Source of the DNA: Lachnoclostridium edouardi
GTDB taxonomy: Bacteria > Bacillota > Clostridia > Lachnospirales > Lachnospiraceae
Reading direction: 5' to 3'
Assembly: GCF_900240245.1 (NCBI RefSeq)
Contig: NZ_OESQ01000001.1
Location: 833,507 to 897,506 of the forward strand
Length of the DNA stretch: 64,000 bases
The translations under genes were made by a program, and so were the position numbers. Shown piece after piece: positions 9,049 through 18,728 of this stretch. The notes beneath the pieces were generated by a model. It made no database searches, was not told the origin of the DNA, and saw only the letters and a program-made list of their open reading frames with translations. How positions within the stretch are numbered: position 1 is the stretch's first letter; each line of letters starts with the position of its first letter.

Positions 9049-9822
9049 TTATTCTAAATAATCTAAAGGATCTACTGCTTTGTCCTGGTGAAGCAGCTGG
9101 AAGTATATATTGGTGCCTTCCACGGAATAATACTTAGTAGGCTCAGCCACATATCCTAAAATCTGGCCTTTTTCCATATACTCGTTTTCCACAACTGGTA
9201 TTTCCTTTAACTGGCCGCATATGGCTTTGTACTCATTGCCCAGATCCATAACCAGGTAATTTCCAATTTCCTCATTTGAACCGATTTCCAGCACTCTGGC
9301 ATTTGCAGGAGCGTAAACAGGCATACTTACGTCGCCCTGAATTACCATTCCCGGATTGCATTTATACTGCTCCAAGGTTGGAAAATAAATTGTGGAATCC
9401 ATGCTGTAGCTTAACAGAACATTGCCCTCTACCGGCCAGCCAAGGGCTGATGTATCGCCAAAATCCAATACTAAGGCTTTGGCTGTGTCGTTTCCTGCTC
9501 CAGCCATTGCCGCCTGAGATTCTTTGTCTGCCTTCTCTGTTTCATGTACTGTTTTTGTCTCTTGTTTTTTGGAATCTTCTTTTGTGTCAGTTTTCTCCTG
9601 GGCCTCGGAATTTCCGGCTACTTGCATTGGAGGCTTAGTCTCCTCTGCAACAATTCCGCCATCTTCCACAGAATAATATGGATCTCCTTTTTCCGCCCTG
9701 TTTCCTCTTTGAATTGTAACGGCTCCTGCTGCGGCAACAATAGTCAGCAGGCCAAGCACTAACATGACGAGGAATAATTTGTCCTTCATCATTTGGTACA
9801 TTTTCTCTTTCACGTTTATCAC
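9049..9822 (-). CDS. spoIIQ: SpoIIQ-like sporulation protein with a degenerate M23 domain
   Basis: 257 aa: one N-terminal membrane segment (about residues 14-36), a charged, low-complexity linker (60-110) and an M23/LytM-like domain (about 130-255). The fold signature is there (MPVYAPANARVLEIG, EKGQILGYVAEP, DKAVDPLDYL), but the zinc ligands are not. The first HxxxD region reads KCNPGMVIQ, YxHL reads ICGQL, and HxH reads NIYFQ. It is therefore probably a structural protein, like Bacillus SpoIIQ, which anchors SpoIIIAH across the engulfed forespore. It lies 31 bp downstream of spoIID on the same strand, an order known in clostridia. Confidence 0.82.
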   Translation of the reverse strand: MINVKEKMYQMMKDKLFLVMLVLGLLTIVAAAGAVTIQRGNRAEKGDPYYSVEDGGIVAEETKPPMQVAGNSEAQEKTDTKEDSKKQETKTVHETEKADKESQAAMAGAGNDTAKALVLDFGDTSALGWPVEGNVLLSYSMDSTIYFPTLEQYKCNPGMVIQGDVSMPVYAPANARVLEIGSNEEIGNYLVMDLGNEYKAICGQLKEIPVVENEYMEKGQILGYVAEPTKYYSVEGTNIYFQLLHQDKAVDPLDYLE

Positions 9823-9853
9823 CTCGGTACTATTCTTACCAAACCGCGGCTAG

Positions 9854-10771
9854 TTATACAGTGATTATCTGAATATTTTTATAAAAATATGACAAAATTT
9901 CTTCAGCCGTCCATCCTTCCTTAGCTTTTACATCTGCTCCCCACTGGCTCATGCCGTATCCGTGACCGATTCCCTTTGTCACAGCCCGGATTCCGCCTCC
10001 GTATTCTTCAAATTCAAAGGCCGGGGAAGCCAGCCCCAATGTGATTTGTACATCATCTCCGTTGTAAATCTTTGTTCCAATTTGTATTTCCTTTACATAC
10101 CCGGCCTCATCTCTTTCCAAAAGCTGAATAGATGCAAACACGTCTTGCTCCGGCACCTCTCCCCCATCTGAAATTTCTCTGATTCTCCCTGCAAAATCAC
10201 TTTCTGAAAAGGAAATCATCTGCAGATAACCGTCTGCAGCCGTATCTTCTCTGCTTTCTGCCTGCTGTAAATAGGGGTACTTTTCCTCACCTGCCCTGGT
10301 CATCCCTGCGCTGGCTCTGTGGAATAACGGGGTAATCAGCTCCCCCTCATATTCCATAACCTTTCCCTTTGTCTCATCTACTGCTTCTTTTATTTTTTTG
10401 TAATACTGGGCGCTGTGTTCTGCTCCCCACTCTTTTTCCAGCTTTTTTCCCTCCAGCCTATCTAAATCTAAAGCTGATTCCTGAATTTCATCTTTGCCGT
10501 CCATTTGGCCGCAAATATAAGTTCTGGCAATAATGGCCTGGGCTTTTAAAGCTTCTTTTTCATAAGAGGCCGGCATCTGAGCCGCCACTACGCCTACTAA
10601 ATACTCCTCCATATCCATGTACACCGTCTGCTCCCCTCTGTCCAGCAATATTTTTTTATCTCCCTGGCTCAGACCTTTTCTCTCCTGTCCCTCCACTGTT
10701 CCTGTCCATGCCAGGGTAACAATATAGGGAAATAAAAACATTGCCAACAAGGCTGCCAACAATTTTTTCAA
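9854..10771 (-). CDS. spoIID: Stage II sporulation protein D (SpoIID), peptidoglycan lytic transglycosylase
   Basis: 305 aa with an N-terminal signal/anchor segment (MKKLLAALLAMFLFPYIVTL). The SpoIID signature follows: MEEYLVGVVAAQMPASYEKE, with the family's catalytic glutamate in EALKAQAIIART (E73), the LFHRASAG region and the C-terminal GIGHGYGMSQWGA motif. The enzyme trims peptidoglycan during engulfment of the forespore. It is first in a two-gene operon with the SpoIIQ-like gene. This marks the host as a spore former or a recent descendant of one. Confidence 0.92.
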   Translation of the reverse strand: MKKLLAALLAMFLFPYIVTLAWTGTVEGQERKGLSQGDKKILLDRGEQTVYMDMEEYLVGVVAAQMPASYEKEALKAQAIIARTYICGQMDGKDEIQESALDLDRLEGKKLEKEWGAEHSAQYYKKIKEAVDETKGKVMEYEGELITPLFHRASAGMTRAGEEKYPYLQQAESREDTAADGYLQMISFSESDFAGRIREISDGGEVPEQDVFASIQLLERDEAGYVKEIQIGTKIYNGDDVQITLGLASPAFEFEEYGGGIRAVTKGIGHGYGMSQWGADVKAKEGWTAEEILSYFYKNIQIITV

Positions 10772-10860
10772 CCAGCTACCTCCTTTAAATACATGTCCTG
10801 ATTTTCACTGCAAACTACTACTAATCTATGTACAAAAAGAAAAGGTTATGACTGGACAAA

Positions 10861-10915
10861 AAAAGGCCTGCAAAATAATCAGAAGTAATCCTTCTTTTAT
10901 TTTACAGGCCATTTT
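10861..10915. terminator. Intrinsic terminator between glgP and spoIID
   Basis: GGCCTG (10865-10870) pairs with CAGGCC (10905-10910), with further pairing inside. A-rich and T-rich flanks would let it work on either strand. On the minus strand it would end the ileS-glgP message, about 210 bp past the glgP stop. The 349-bp gap 10772-11120 also holds the palindromes and repeat listed next and no gene that I can see. Confidence 0.7.
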
Positions 10916-10933
10916 TATTTTTTATTGTTTTGA

Positions 10934-10967
10934 GCACTTAGTGCCTGTATTTTAGGCACTTACGTGC
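10934..10967. repeat. Palindromic unit beside the 111-bp repeat
   Basis: GCACTTAGTGCC and its near complement GGCACTTACGTGC flank a 9-nt loop. Such small palindromes in clostridial 3' regions are often dispersed repeats. No second copy was noticed in this window. Confidence 0.4.
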
Positions 10968-11011
10968 GATACATGAAAAACAGTTTGCGAGGTATTTTAC
11001 GAGCATTACTA

Positions 11012-11122
11012 TTTTTTATTTCACTCGTTCCTCGTTCCATAAAAACGGACGGGAACCCCAAACTTCGCTATGGCGAACTTTGGGTAGCAAATAGTTGAGC
11101 GCAAAGCGCGAAACTATTTTTT
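11012..11122. repeat. 111-bp dispersed palindromic repeat, copy 1
   Basis: This element matches 59768-59878 almost base for base: a TTTATTTCACTCGTTCCTCG head, a palindrome around CTTCGCTATGGCGAA and a terminal hairpin with AAATAGTT/AACTATTT arms. It differs by one small change (CGGAC against CTAC) and by inversion of the 25-bp hairpin core (11092-11116). It abuts the glgP stop codon. On the minus strand it forms the 3' untranslated end of glgP and could act as a terminator or RNA-stabilising element. Function is inferred. Confidence 0.85.
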
Positions 11123-13574
11123 ACAGCTCTACTTTTACTTTCTCCAGTTTCCAAATATCTTTTACATACTCTTCAATCGTTCTGTCAGAGGTAAACTTTC
11201 CAGAATGAGCTACATTCAGCATAGCCGCCTTTGCCCACCATTTTTCATCTCTGTATGCCTTGTCAATTCTCTTATGAGCTTCTGCATAGGAACGGAAATC
11301 CTTCAGAATAAAGTAAGTATCTGCTCTGTCGCTGTTTTTAGTATTTAAAAGTGAATTGTAAATATCTCTGAACAGCTCTGAATCTTCTGGAGAATACAGA
11401 CCGTTAATCAGCTGCATTAAAACGCGGCGGATATCCTGATCCTCATTAAAGATTGTCATTGGGTTATAATCCCTGTTCTTTTCGTGGCTGATAACTTCGT
11501 CGGAGGACATACCAAAGATAAATGCATATTCTTCTCCCACTTCCTCCACAATCTCTACATTGGCTCCGTCCATTGTTCCCAAAGTAAGAGCTCCGTTCAG
11601 CATAAATTTCATATTTCCCGTGCCGGATGCTTCCTTGCTGGCTGTGGAAATCTGCTCGCTTACATCTGCCGCTGCAAAAATAATCTCAGCGTTAGATACG
11701 CGGTAATCTTCAATAAATACAACCTTAATTTTGCCGTTGATGCTCTTATCGCTATTTACTACGTCAGCCACTGCGTTAATCAGCTTAATTGTTTTCTTGG
11801 CGATTCTGTATCCTGCCGCAGCCTTTGCCCCAAAAATAAAGGTTCTGGGAACCATATCCATATTTGGATCATTTTTCAGCTGATTATACAAATACATCAC
11901 ATGAAGAATATTCATCAGCTGGCGTTTGTACTCGTGAAGTCTCTTTACCTGCACGTCGAAAATGGAGCGGGGGTCTACCTCTACGCCGTTATGCTCTTTA
12001 ATATATTTAGCCAGACGAAGCTTATTCTGATATTTAATGTTCATAAACTCCTGCTGACACTTTGGATCATCTGCAAATACTGCCAGTCTTTCAATATGAG
12101 GCAGATTAGTAATCCACTCGTTTCCGATTTTGTCTGTTACCCAGTCAGCTAAAAGTGGGTTTCCGTGAAGCAGGAAACGTCTCTGTGTGATGCCGTTTGT
12201 TTTATTATTAAACTTCTCAGGCATCATCTCATAGAAATCCTTCAGCTCCTGGTGCTTTAAAATTTCTGTGTGCAGTCTGGCAACGCCGTTTACAGAAAAG
12301 CTTCCTACAATCGCCATATGAGCCATTTTTACCTGTCCGTCATAGACTACTGCCATCTTTTTGATCTTCTCATTATCTCCTGGATATCTTTTCTGAATCT
12401 CATTAATAAAGCGGCGGTTGATTTCCTCTACAATCTGATAAATTCTTGGAAGCAGTCTGGAGAACAGCTCAATCGGCCATTTTTCCAGGGCCTCAGCCAT
12501 AATTGTATGGTTGGTGTAAGCGCAGGTTTTTGTAGTAACCTCCCAGGCCTCATCCCAGCTTAATCCCTGCTCATCTATTAATATTCTCATCAGCTCTGCC
12601 ACAGCCACTGTAGGATGAGTGTCGTTTAACTGGAACACAACCTTCTCGTGCAGTTTGCGGATATCATCATGCTTTTCCAGATATTTTTTCACTGCACGCT
12701 GCACACTGGCAGAAATAAAGAAATACTGCTGTTTTAAACGCAGCTCTTTTCCTGCGTAATGGTTGTCGTTTGGATAAAGTACCTCTACCAGGTTCTTTGC
12801 CAGGTTTTCCTGCTCTACCGCCTTCTGGTAATCGCCTTTATCAAATGCCTCCAGACTGAAGGTATTAATAGGCTGTGCATCCCAGATGCGCAGTGTATTT
12901 ACTACGTTATTGCCGTATCCTACAATAGGAAGATCGTAAGGCACTGCCATAACAGACTGGTAGCCCTTCTGCACAAAATGATTGTTGTGTCCCTCCCATT
13001 CTGTATCTACATATCCGCCGAATTTTACTTCCATTGCATACTCAGAGCGGCGAACCTCAAATGGATTTCCGTCCTTCAGCCAGTTGTCCGGCACCTCTAC
13101 CTGATAGCCGTTTTCGATTTTCTGTTTAAACATACCGTAGCGGTAACGAATTCCGCAGCCATATGCCGGATATCCTAATGTAGACAGGGAATCCAGGAAG
13201 CAGGCAGCCAGACGGCCTAAGCCGCCGTTTCCTAAAGCTGCATCTGGCTCCTGATCTTCAATTACATTTAAGTCAAAGCCCATTTCGTCCAGAACCTCTT
13301 TAATCTCTTTCTGGGCGCAGATGTTAATAATATTATTTCCCAAAGCTCTTCCCATAAGGAATTCCATGGAAAGGTAATAAACAGTTTTTGCATCCTGCTT
13401 CTCATATTCCTTATGAGTAGCGATCCACTCATCAATGATTACATCCTTTACAGCGTAAGCCACTGCCTGAAAAACCTGCTCTGGAGAAGCCTCATCAATG
13501 GTTTTTCTGAATAAGTTTTTCACATTATAAATAACGCTTTTTTTAAATGTTTCTTTATCAAATCCCTGATTCAT
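11121..13574 (-). CDS. glgP: Glycogen/maltodextrin phosphorylase
   Basis: 817 aa, full length for the GT35 family, which releases glucose 1-phosphate from alpha-1,4-glucan in the cytoplasm. Landmarks include the N-terminal YYLSMEFLMGRALGNN, EPDAALGNGGLGRLAACF and the pyridoxal-phosphate lysine region EASGTGNMKFMLNGALTLGT. The gene starts 11 bp after the ileS stop, so it may be transcribed from the ileS promoter. It ends against the 111-bp repeat. Long plus-strand open frames inside it are antisense shadows. Confidence 0.95.
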   Translation of the reverse strand: MNQGFDKETFKKSVIYNVKNLFRKTIDEASPEQVFQAVAYAVKDVIIDEWIATHKEYEKQDAKTVYYLSMEFLMGRALGNNIINICAQKEIKEVLDEMGFDLNVIEDQEPDAALGNGGLGRLAACFLDSLSTLGYPAYGCGIRYRYGMFKQKIENGYQVEVPDNWLKDGNPFEVRRSEYAMEVKFGGYVDTEWEGHNNHFVQKGYQSVMAVPYDLPIVGYGNNVVNTLRIWDAQPINTFSLEAFDKGDYQKAVEQENLAKNLVEVLYPNDNHYAGKELRLKQQYFFISASVQRAVKKYLEKHDDIRKLHEKVVFQLNDTHPTVAVAELMRILIDEQGLSWDEAWEVTTKTCAYTNHTIMAEALEKWPIELFSRLLPRIYQIVEEINRRFINEIQKRYPGDNEKIKKMAVVYDGQVKMAHMAIVGSFSVNGVARLHTEILKHQELKDFYEMMPEKFNNKTNGITQRRFLLHGNPLLADWVTDKIGNEWITNLPHIERLAVFADDPKCQQEFMNIKYQNKLRLAKYIKEHNGVEVDPRSIFDVQVKRLHEYKRQLMNILHVMYLYNQLKNDPNMDMVPRTFIFGAKAAAGYRIAKKTIKLINAVADVVNSDKSINGKIKVVFIEDYRVSNAEIIFAAADVSEQISTASKEASGTGNMKFMLNGALTLGTMDGANVEIVEEVGEEYAFIFGMSSDEVISHEKNRDYNPMTIFNEDQDIRRVLMQLINGLYSPEDSELFRDIYNSLLNTKNSDRADTYFILKDFRSYAEAHKRIDKAYRDEKWWAKAAMLNVAHSGKFTSDRTIEEYVKDIWKLEKVKVEL

Positions 13575-13585
13575 CTTTCCCTCCT

Positions 13586-16500
13586 TTACCCGGTGGTCTT
13601 TTCCACACCAAGCATTACCTTTTCTCCGTTAATATTCCATTCCTTTGCGCAGCCGCCCATCTGTCCCAGACAAATATTTTCAGCCAGCACCTCGTCTTTA
13701 ATCTGATCTGCGTGATCTTTTAAAATGGAAGCGATTTTATCATTCTCATCCTGATAAACAGTAATATGGTCTGTAACCTGGAAATCAGCCTCTTTTCTCA
13801 TAGTCTGAATTTTGCTGATCAGCTCTCTCACAAAGCCTTCCTCAATCAGTTCAGGAGTTAAATTTGTATCCAGTACTACTGTTACAGTATTATCTCCTTC
13901 TGATACAAAGCCTTCTGTCTGAGCCATATCAATCAGCAAATCTTCTTTGGACAGCTCAACGATTACCCCGTCAAAGTCAAATGTCAGCATTCCCTTTTCA
14001 TTCAGCGTGTCCATAGCCTCATTTCCATCTATTTCAGAAAGAGCCTTTTTAATATTGCCCAGCTGCTTTCCGTATTTTGGACCTACTGTTTTTAACTGAG
14101 GCTTAAATGTATAAGAAGTAAATTCTCTTACATCATCTGTAAATTCCACAGTTTTTACATTTAATTCATCCTCAATGATTTCCTGATAAAACTCAGGCAA
14201 AGCAGCAGGAGCCTTTACAAACATTCTGCCAATAGGCTGGCGGTTCTTAATATTAGCTGCGTTTCTGGCGGCGCGGCCCATTACTACAATCTTCAGAACC
14301 TCATCCATCTTCTCTTCCAGATCTTTGTCTATAGCTTCCTCACAAACTGTTGGGAAGTCGCATAAATGTACGCTTTCAGGAGCAGATTTATCTATATTTC
14401 TCACCAGATTCTGATAAATATCCTCTGTCATAAACGGAATCATAGGAGCTGCCGCCTTAGAAATTGTTACAAGAGCTGTGTACAATGTCATATAAGCATT
14501 AATCTTATCCTGCTCCATTCCCTTTGCCCAGAAACGTTCTCTGCTTCTTCTTACATACCAGTTGCTCATATCGTCCACAAATTCCTGAAGAGCTCTTGCT
14601 GCCTCCGGAATCTTGTAGGAGGAAAGGTTAGAGTCAACTTCCTTTACAACAGAATTTAATTTAGACAGCAGCCATTTATCCATAACAGGCAGTTTGCTGT
14701 AATCTAATGTATATTTTGTGGCATCAAAATTATCAATATTCGCATAAAGCACGAAAAATGCATAAGTATTCCACAAGGTGCCCATAAATTTCCTCTGGCC
14801 TTCCATTACTGCCTTTCCATGGAAGCGGTTAGGCAGCCATGGGGCGCTGTTAATGTAGAAATACCAGCGGATAGCGTCTGCTCCGTATGTCTCCAAAGCT
14901 TCAAAAGGATCTACGGCATTGCCCTTAGACTTACTCATTTTCTGGCCGTTTTCATCCTGCACATGTCCCAGCACAATTACATTTTTGTAAGGCGCTTTAT
15001 TAAAGATCAATGTAGAAATTGCCAGCAGGGAATAGAACCAGCCTCTAGTCTGATCTACAGCCTCTGAAATAAAGTCTGCAGGGAACTGAGCCTCAAATAA
15101 TTCTTTATTTTCAAATGGATAGTGATGCTGTGCAAAAGGCATTGCTCCTGAGTCAAACCAGCAGTCAATTACCTCCGGCACTCTGTGCATTTCCTTTCCG
15201 CATTCAGGACACTTAATTGTTACATTGTCAATAAATGGGCGGTGAAGCTCAATATCCGCAGGGCAGTTGTCAGACATGGATTTCAGCTCCTCAATACTTC
15301 CAATAGAGTGCTGGCATCCGCATTCACATTCCCAAATATTTAAAGGAGTTCCCCAGTAACGGTTGCGGCTGATGCCCCAGTCCTGAACATTTTCCAGCCA
15401 GTCGCCAAAACGCCCTTTTCCGATGCTTTCCGGAATCCAGTTAATTGTATTATTATTTCTGATCAGATCATCCTTGACTGCTGTCATTTTAATAAACCAT
15501 GATTCTCTTGCATAGTAAATCAATGGAGTATCACATCTCCAGCAATGAGGATAGCTGTGCTCAAAATTAGGAGCTGAGAAAAGCAGCCCAGCTTCGTCTA
15601 AGGCCTTCAGCACCAGAGGATCTGCCTTTTTGCAGAAAGTGCCTGCCCATGGAGTTTCCTTTGTCATTTCTCCTTTAGCGTCTACCAGCTGCACAAAAGG
15701 AAGGTCATAAACACGTCCCACCTTAGAGTCGTCTTCACCAAAAGCAGGAGCAATGTGTACTACGCCTGTACCGTCTGTTAATGTGACATATGTGTCGCAC
15801 ACAACATAAAATGCCTTTTTGTGCTGTTTTTCACATATTGCTACAGCGCAGTCAAATAAAGGAATATACTCCTTATACTCCAGCTCCTTTCCTGTAAACC
15901 GCTGTAAAATCTCATAGGAATCTGCTCCTAAAACAGTATCTAAAAGAGCCTCCGCCATATAGTAAACAGTTCCGTCTTCTTTCATTTTAACCTTTGCGTA
16001 TGTTTCGTTTGGATGTACGCAGAGAGCCACGTTAGAAGGCAAAGTCCAGGGAGTGGTAGTCCATGCCAGAATAAATGCATCCTCGTCTTTGCAGCGGAAC
16101 TTTGCAATAGCAGATCTTTCCTTTACATCCTTATATCCCTGAGCTACCTCGTGGGAGGATAAAGGAGTGCCGCATCTTGGGCAGTAGGGCACAATTTTAA
16201 AGCCTTTATAAAGAAGTCCCTTTTCCCAAATCTGTTTTAAAGCCCACCATTCAGATTCAATAAAATTGTTGTGGTAAGTAACATAAGGATTTTCCATATC
16301 TGCCCAGAAGCCTACAGTAGCGGAAAAATCCTCCCACATTCCTTTATACTTCCACACGCTTTCCTTACAGTGAGCGATAAAAGGCTCCAGACCGTATTCT
16401 TCAATCTGCTCCTTTCCGTCCAGCCCTAAAAGCTTTTCCACCTCCAGCTCTACAGGCAGTCCGTGAGTGTCCCATCCTGCTTTTCTTGGAACCTTGTACC

Positions 16501-16726
16501 CTTTCATTGTGCGGTATCTGGGAATCATATCCTTGATTACTCGTGTAAGCACATGTCCAATATGAGGCTTGCCGTTGGCTGTTGGCGGGCCGTCATAAAA
16601 CATATAAGTTTCAGCATCTTTTCTGTCCTCAATGCTTTTCTCAAAAATATGGTGATCTTCCCAGAACTTTTCTACTTTCTTTTCTCTCTCTACAAAATTT
16701 AGATTTGTAGATACTTTGTCATACAT
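13586..16726 (-). CDS. ileS: Isoleucyl-tRNA synthetase
   Basis: 1046 aa class I synthetase that charges tRNA-Ile. HIGH is seen in PPTANGKPHIGHVLTRVIKD and KMSKS in GQKMSKSKGNAVDPFEAL; the editing domain and C-terminal anticodon domain follow. The length and the KAGWDTHGLPVELEVEKLLG stretch resemble the eukaryote-like, type 2 IleS found in many clostridia (a group often less sensitive to mupirocin). That assignment is inference. Expression is under the T-box leader at 16776-17038. Confidence 0.96.
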   Translation of the reverse strand: MYDKVSTNLNFVEREKKVEKFWEDHHIFEKSIEDRKDAETYMFYDGPPTANGKPHIGHVLTRVIKDMIPRYRTMKGYKVPRKAGWDTHGLPVELEVEKLLGLDGKEQIEEYGLEPFIAHCKESVWKYKGMWEDFSATVGFWADMENPYVTYHNNFIESEWWALKQIWEKGLLYKGFKIVPYCPRCGTPLSSHEVAQGYKDVKERSAIAKFRCKDEDAFILAWTTTPWTLPSNVALCVHPNETYAKVKMKEDGTVYYMAEALLDTVLGADSYEILQRFTGKELEYKEYIPLFDCAVAICEKQHKKAFYVVCDTYVTLTDGTGVVHIAPAFGEDDSKVGRVYDLPFVQLVDAKGEMTKETPWAGTFCKKADPLVLKALDEAGLLFSAPNFEHSYPHCWRCDTPLIYYARESWFIKMTAVKDDLIRNNNTINWIPESIGKGRFGDWLENVQDWGISRNRYWGTPLNIWECECGCQHSIGSIEELKSMSDNCPADIELHRPFIDNVTIKCPECGKEMHRVPEVIDCWFDSGAMPFAQHHYPFENKELFEAQFPADFISEAVDQTRGWFYSLLAISTLIFNKAPYKNVIVLGHVQDENGQKMSKSKGNAVDPFEALETYGADAIRWYFYINSAPWLPNRFHGKAVMEGQRKFMGTLWNTYAFFVLYANIDNFDATKYTLDYSKLPVMDKWLLSKLNSVVKEVDSNLSSYKIPEAARALQEFVDDMSNWYVRRSRERFWAKGMEQDKINAYMTLYTALVTISKAAAPMIPFMTEDIYQNLVRNIDKSAPESVHLCDFPTVCEEAIDKDLEEKMDEVLKIVVMGRAARNAANIKNRQPIGRMFVKAPAALPEFYQEIIEDELNVKTVEFTDDVREFTSYTFKPQLKTVGPKYGKQLGNIKKALSEIDGNEAMDTLNEKGMLTFDFDGVIVELSKEDLLIDMAQTEGFVSEGDNTVTVVLDTNLTPELIEEGFVRELISKIQTMRKEADFQVTDHITVYQDENDKIASILKDHADQIKDEVLAENICLGQMGGCAKEWNINGEKVMLGVEKTTG

Positions 16727-16775
16727 ATTTTTTCTCCTCCTTACTGGGGCAGCCCGGCGGTTAAATATATCTTAG

Positions 16776-17038
16776 AAAAAGAAAAAGCCTCGTCCGCAAA
16801 AGGACGAAGCTTAAAATTAACCTCGTTTAACCACCTGTTTCTGCATACCGTTATATGAGTTCCCTGTAACGTGGGAAATACGTCAAAGCTTACTGTCAGT
16901 TCAGCCTGCAACTCCGGAGTGATTTTCGGCATCTCCCTACTGACTCCGGGCTTCCACCATCCCCGGTCGCTGTCCGCCTTCTGGAAATCCTACTGTCTCC
17001 TTCACAGTCTTTAAGTGATAATTGTATCCATATTTAGC
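16776..17038 (-). promoter_or_regulatory. Isoleucine T-box riboswitch leader of ileS
   Basis: On the minus strand the leader shows a Stem I beginning GAAGGAGACAGTAGGA, an AGCGACCGGGGATGGTGGAAG distal part and a specifier loop GAAAATCACTCC with the isoleucine codon ATC (16923-16921). A Stem III hairpin (TTCCC/GGGAA) follows, then a T-box sequence AGGTGGTTAAACGAGG and a terminator hairpin GTCC-TTTT-GGAC with a T-rich tail (16776-16812). Uncharged tRNA-Ile would favour the antiterminator. The T-box is slightly divergent (usual core TGGTACCGCG). Confidence 0.9.
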
Positions 17039-17044
17039 TATTTA

Positions 17045-17073
17045 AGTATAAGTTTACCCAGAACAAATGTCAA
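17045..17073 (-). promoter_or_regulatory. Sigma-A promoter of the ileS T-box transcript
   Basis: TTGACA (17073-17068) and TATACT (17050-17045) are separated by 17 bp on the minus strand, placing the RNA start just before the T-box Stem I. Confidence 0.8.
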
Positions 17074-17174
17074 GGAATTCTTCACTTTACCTTAACTTTT
17101 CTCCCCATTACTCCTGCTTTTTACCCTTTCTTCACTAAAATTTAAAAAAGATTGTTATTTATTTATCAATCTCA

Positions 17175-17202
17175 TTGCCATTTACTGAAATTGTGCTATA
17201 CT
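17175..17202 (+). promoter_or_regulatory. Promoter of pncB
   Basis: TTGCCA (17175-17180), 16 bp, TATACT (17197-17202). It lies about 65 bp upstream of the pncB ATG. It also shows that the frame's upstream extension is untranslated leader. The stretch 17074-17174 holds nothing else that I recognise. Confidence 0.6.
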
Positions 17203-17267
17203 ACCAAAAACGCTTCTTTTCCGGCAAAGTTTGCCGCCAACAGCGCAGTGCAGAGGAGAATCTTAAT

Positions 17268-18728
17268 ATGAACCAAAGAAATTTAACGTTACTAACTGAC
17301 TTTTATGAGCTGACAATGATGCAGGGTTATTTTAAGGAGAAAAATGTAAATGAAACTGTTATTTTCGACGCATTTTACCGTAATAATCCTAATGGAAATG
17401 GTTATGCCATCTGCGCCGGCTTGGAACAGGTAATCGAATACATTGACAATCTTCATTTTACTAAAGAGGATGTGGATTATCTCAGATCTACAGGTATGTT
17501 TGAGGAGGACTTTCTGGAATATTTATCCCAGTTTCATTTTTCCGGCGATATATACGCTGTTCCGGAGGGCACTGTAGTATTCCCAAGAGAGCCGCTTGTA
17601 AAAGTTATCGCCCCTATTATGGAGGCCCAGCTTATTGAAACTGCTCTTTTAAATATTATTAACCATCAGTCCCTTATCGCCACAAAAACTGCCAGAGTTA
17701 TACACGCAGCCCAGGGAGACGGGGTTATGGAATTTGGTTTAAGAAGAGCCCAGGGACCGGACGCAGGTATTTATGGAGCCAGAGCCGCCATGATCGCCGG
17801 CTGCATCGGAACCTCTAATGTATTAGCAGGCCAGATGTTTGACGTCCCTGTAAAGGGAACACATGCCCACAGCTGGATTATGAGTTTTCCCGACGAGCTG
17901 ACTGCCTTCCGCACATACGCAAAGCTTTACCCTTCAGCCTGCATTCTGTTGGTGGATACTTACGATACATTAAAATCCGGCATCCCTAACGCCATTAAGG
18001 TTTTCCAGGAAATGAAGGAGGCAGGAATTCCCCTTACCTTCTACGGCATCCGTTTAGACAGCGGAGACCTGGCTTATTTATCCAAGGAGGCCAAAAAAAT
18101 GCTGGATCAGGCCGGTTTTCCTGATGCAGTGATTTCTGCCTCCAATGATCTGGATGAATACTTAATCGACAGCTTAAAGGCCCAGGGCGCCACAATTAAT
18201 TCCTGGGGAGTAGGCACCAATATGATAACCTCTAAAGACTGCCCCTCCTTTGGCGGCGTTTACAAGCTGGCAGCAGTAAAGGATAAGGCCACCGGAAAAT
18301 TTGTATCTAAAATTAAGCTGTCTGAAAATGCAGAGAAAATCACAAATCCAGGCAATAAATCTATTCAGAGAATATATCAGAAAAACACGGGAAAAATCAT
18401 TGCTGATTTAATCTGCCTGACAGATGAAAAGTTTGACAGCCGCAATTCTCTTCTGCTTTTTGACCCTATAGAAACCTGGAAGAAGACCCACCTGGCTCCC
18501 GGCAGTTATACTCTCCGCCAGCTGCTTGTGCCTGTATTTAAAGAGGGCGCCTGTGTTTACCACTCTCCAAAGGTTATGGAAATACAGGAATATTGTAAAA
18601 AAGAGCTGGATACTCTGTGGGATGAGTCACGGCGTTTAATTAATCCCCATGAGGTACATGTAGATCTTTCCAACGAATTGTGGCATTTAAAGAATCAGCT
18701 GTTAGATTCCTATCACTTCAAAGAATAG
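17268..18728 (+). CDS. pncB: Nicotinate phosphoribosyltransferase
   Basis: 486 aa from the ATG at 17268, which has AGAGGAGA nine bases upstream; the frame stays open upstream but overlaps the promoter. The enzyme makes nicotinate mononucleotide from nicotinate and PRPP in NAD salvage. Family sequence includes the N-terminal LTLLTDFYELTMMQGYF, FGLRRAQGPDAG, the active-site KGTHAHSWIMSF and RLDSGDLAYLSKEA. It stands alone as a transcription unit, with a hairpin terminator downstream. Confidence 0.94.
   Translation: MNQRNLTLLTDFYELTMMQGYFKEKNVNETVIFDAFYRNNPNGNGYAICAGLEQVIEYIDNLHFTKEDVDYLRSTGMFEEDFLEYLSQFHFSGDIYAVPEGTVVFPREPLVKVIAPIMEAQLIETALLNIINHQSLIATKTARVIHAAQGDGVMEFGLRRAQGPDAGIYGARAAMIAGCIGTSNVLAGQMFDVPVKGTHAHSWIMSFPDELTAFRTYAKLYPSACILLVDTYDTLKSGIPNAIKVFQEMKEAGIPLTFYGIRLDSGDLAYLSKEAKKMLDQAGFPDAVISASNDLDEYLIDSLKAQGATINSWGVGTNMITSKDCPSFGGVYKLAAVKDKATGKFVSKIKLSENAEKITNPGNKSIQRIYQKNTGKIIADLICLTDEKFDSRNSLLLFDPIETWKKTHLAPGSYTLRQLLVPVFKEGACVYHSPKVMEIQEYCKKELDTLWDESRRLINPHEVHVDLSNELWHLKNQLLDSYHFKE

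Noticed and set aside
16741..16932. A 63-codon minus-strand open frame upstream of ileS
   Set aside because: It coincides with the T-box leader (specifier, Stem III and terminator); the structured RNA explains the sequence better.
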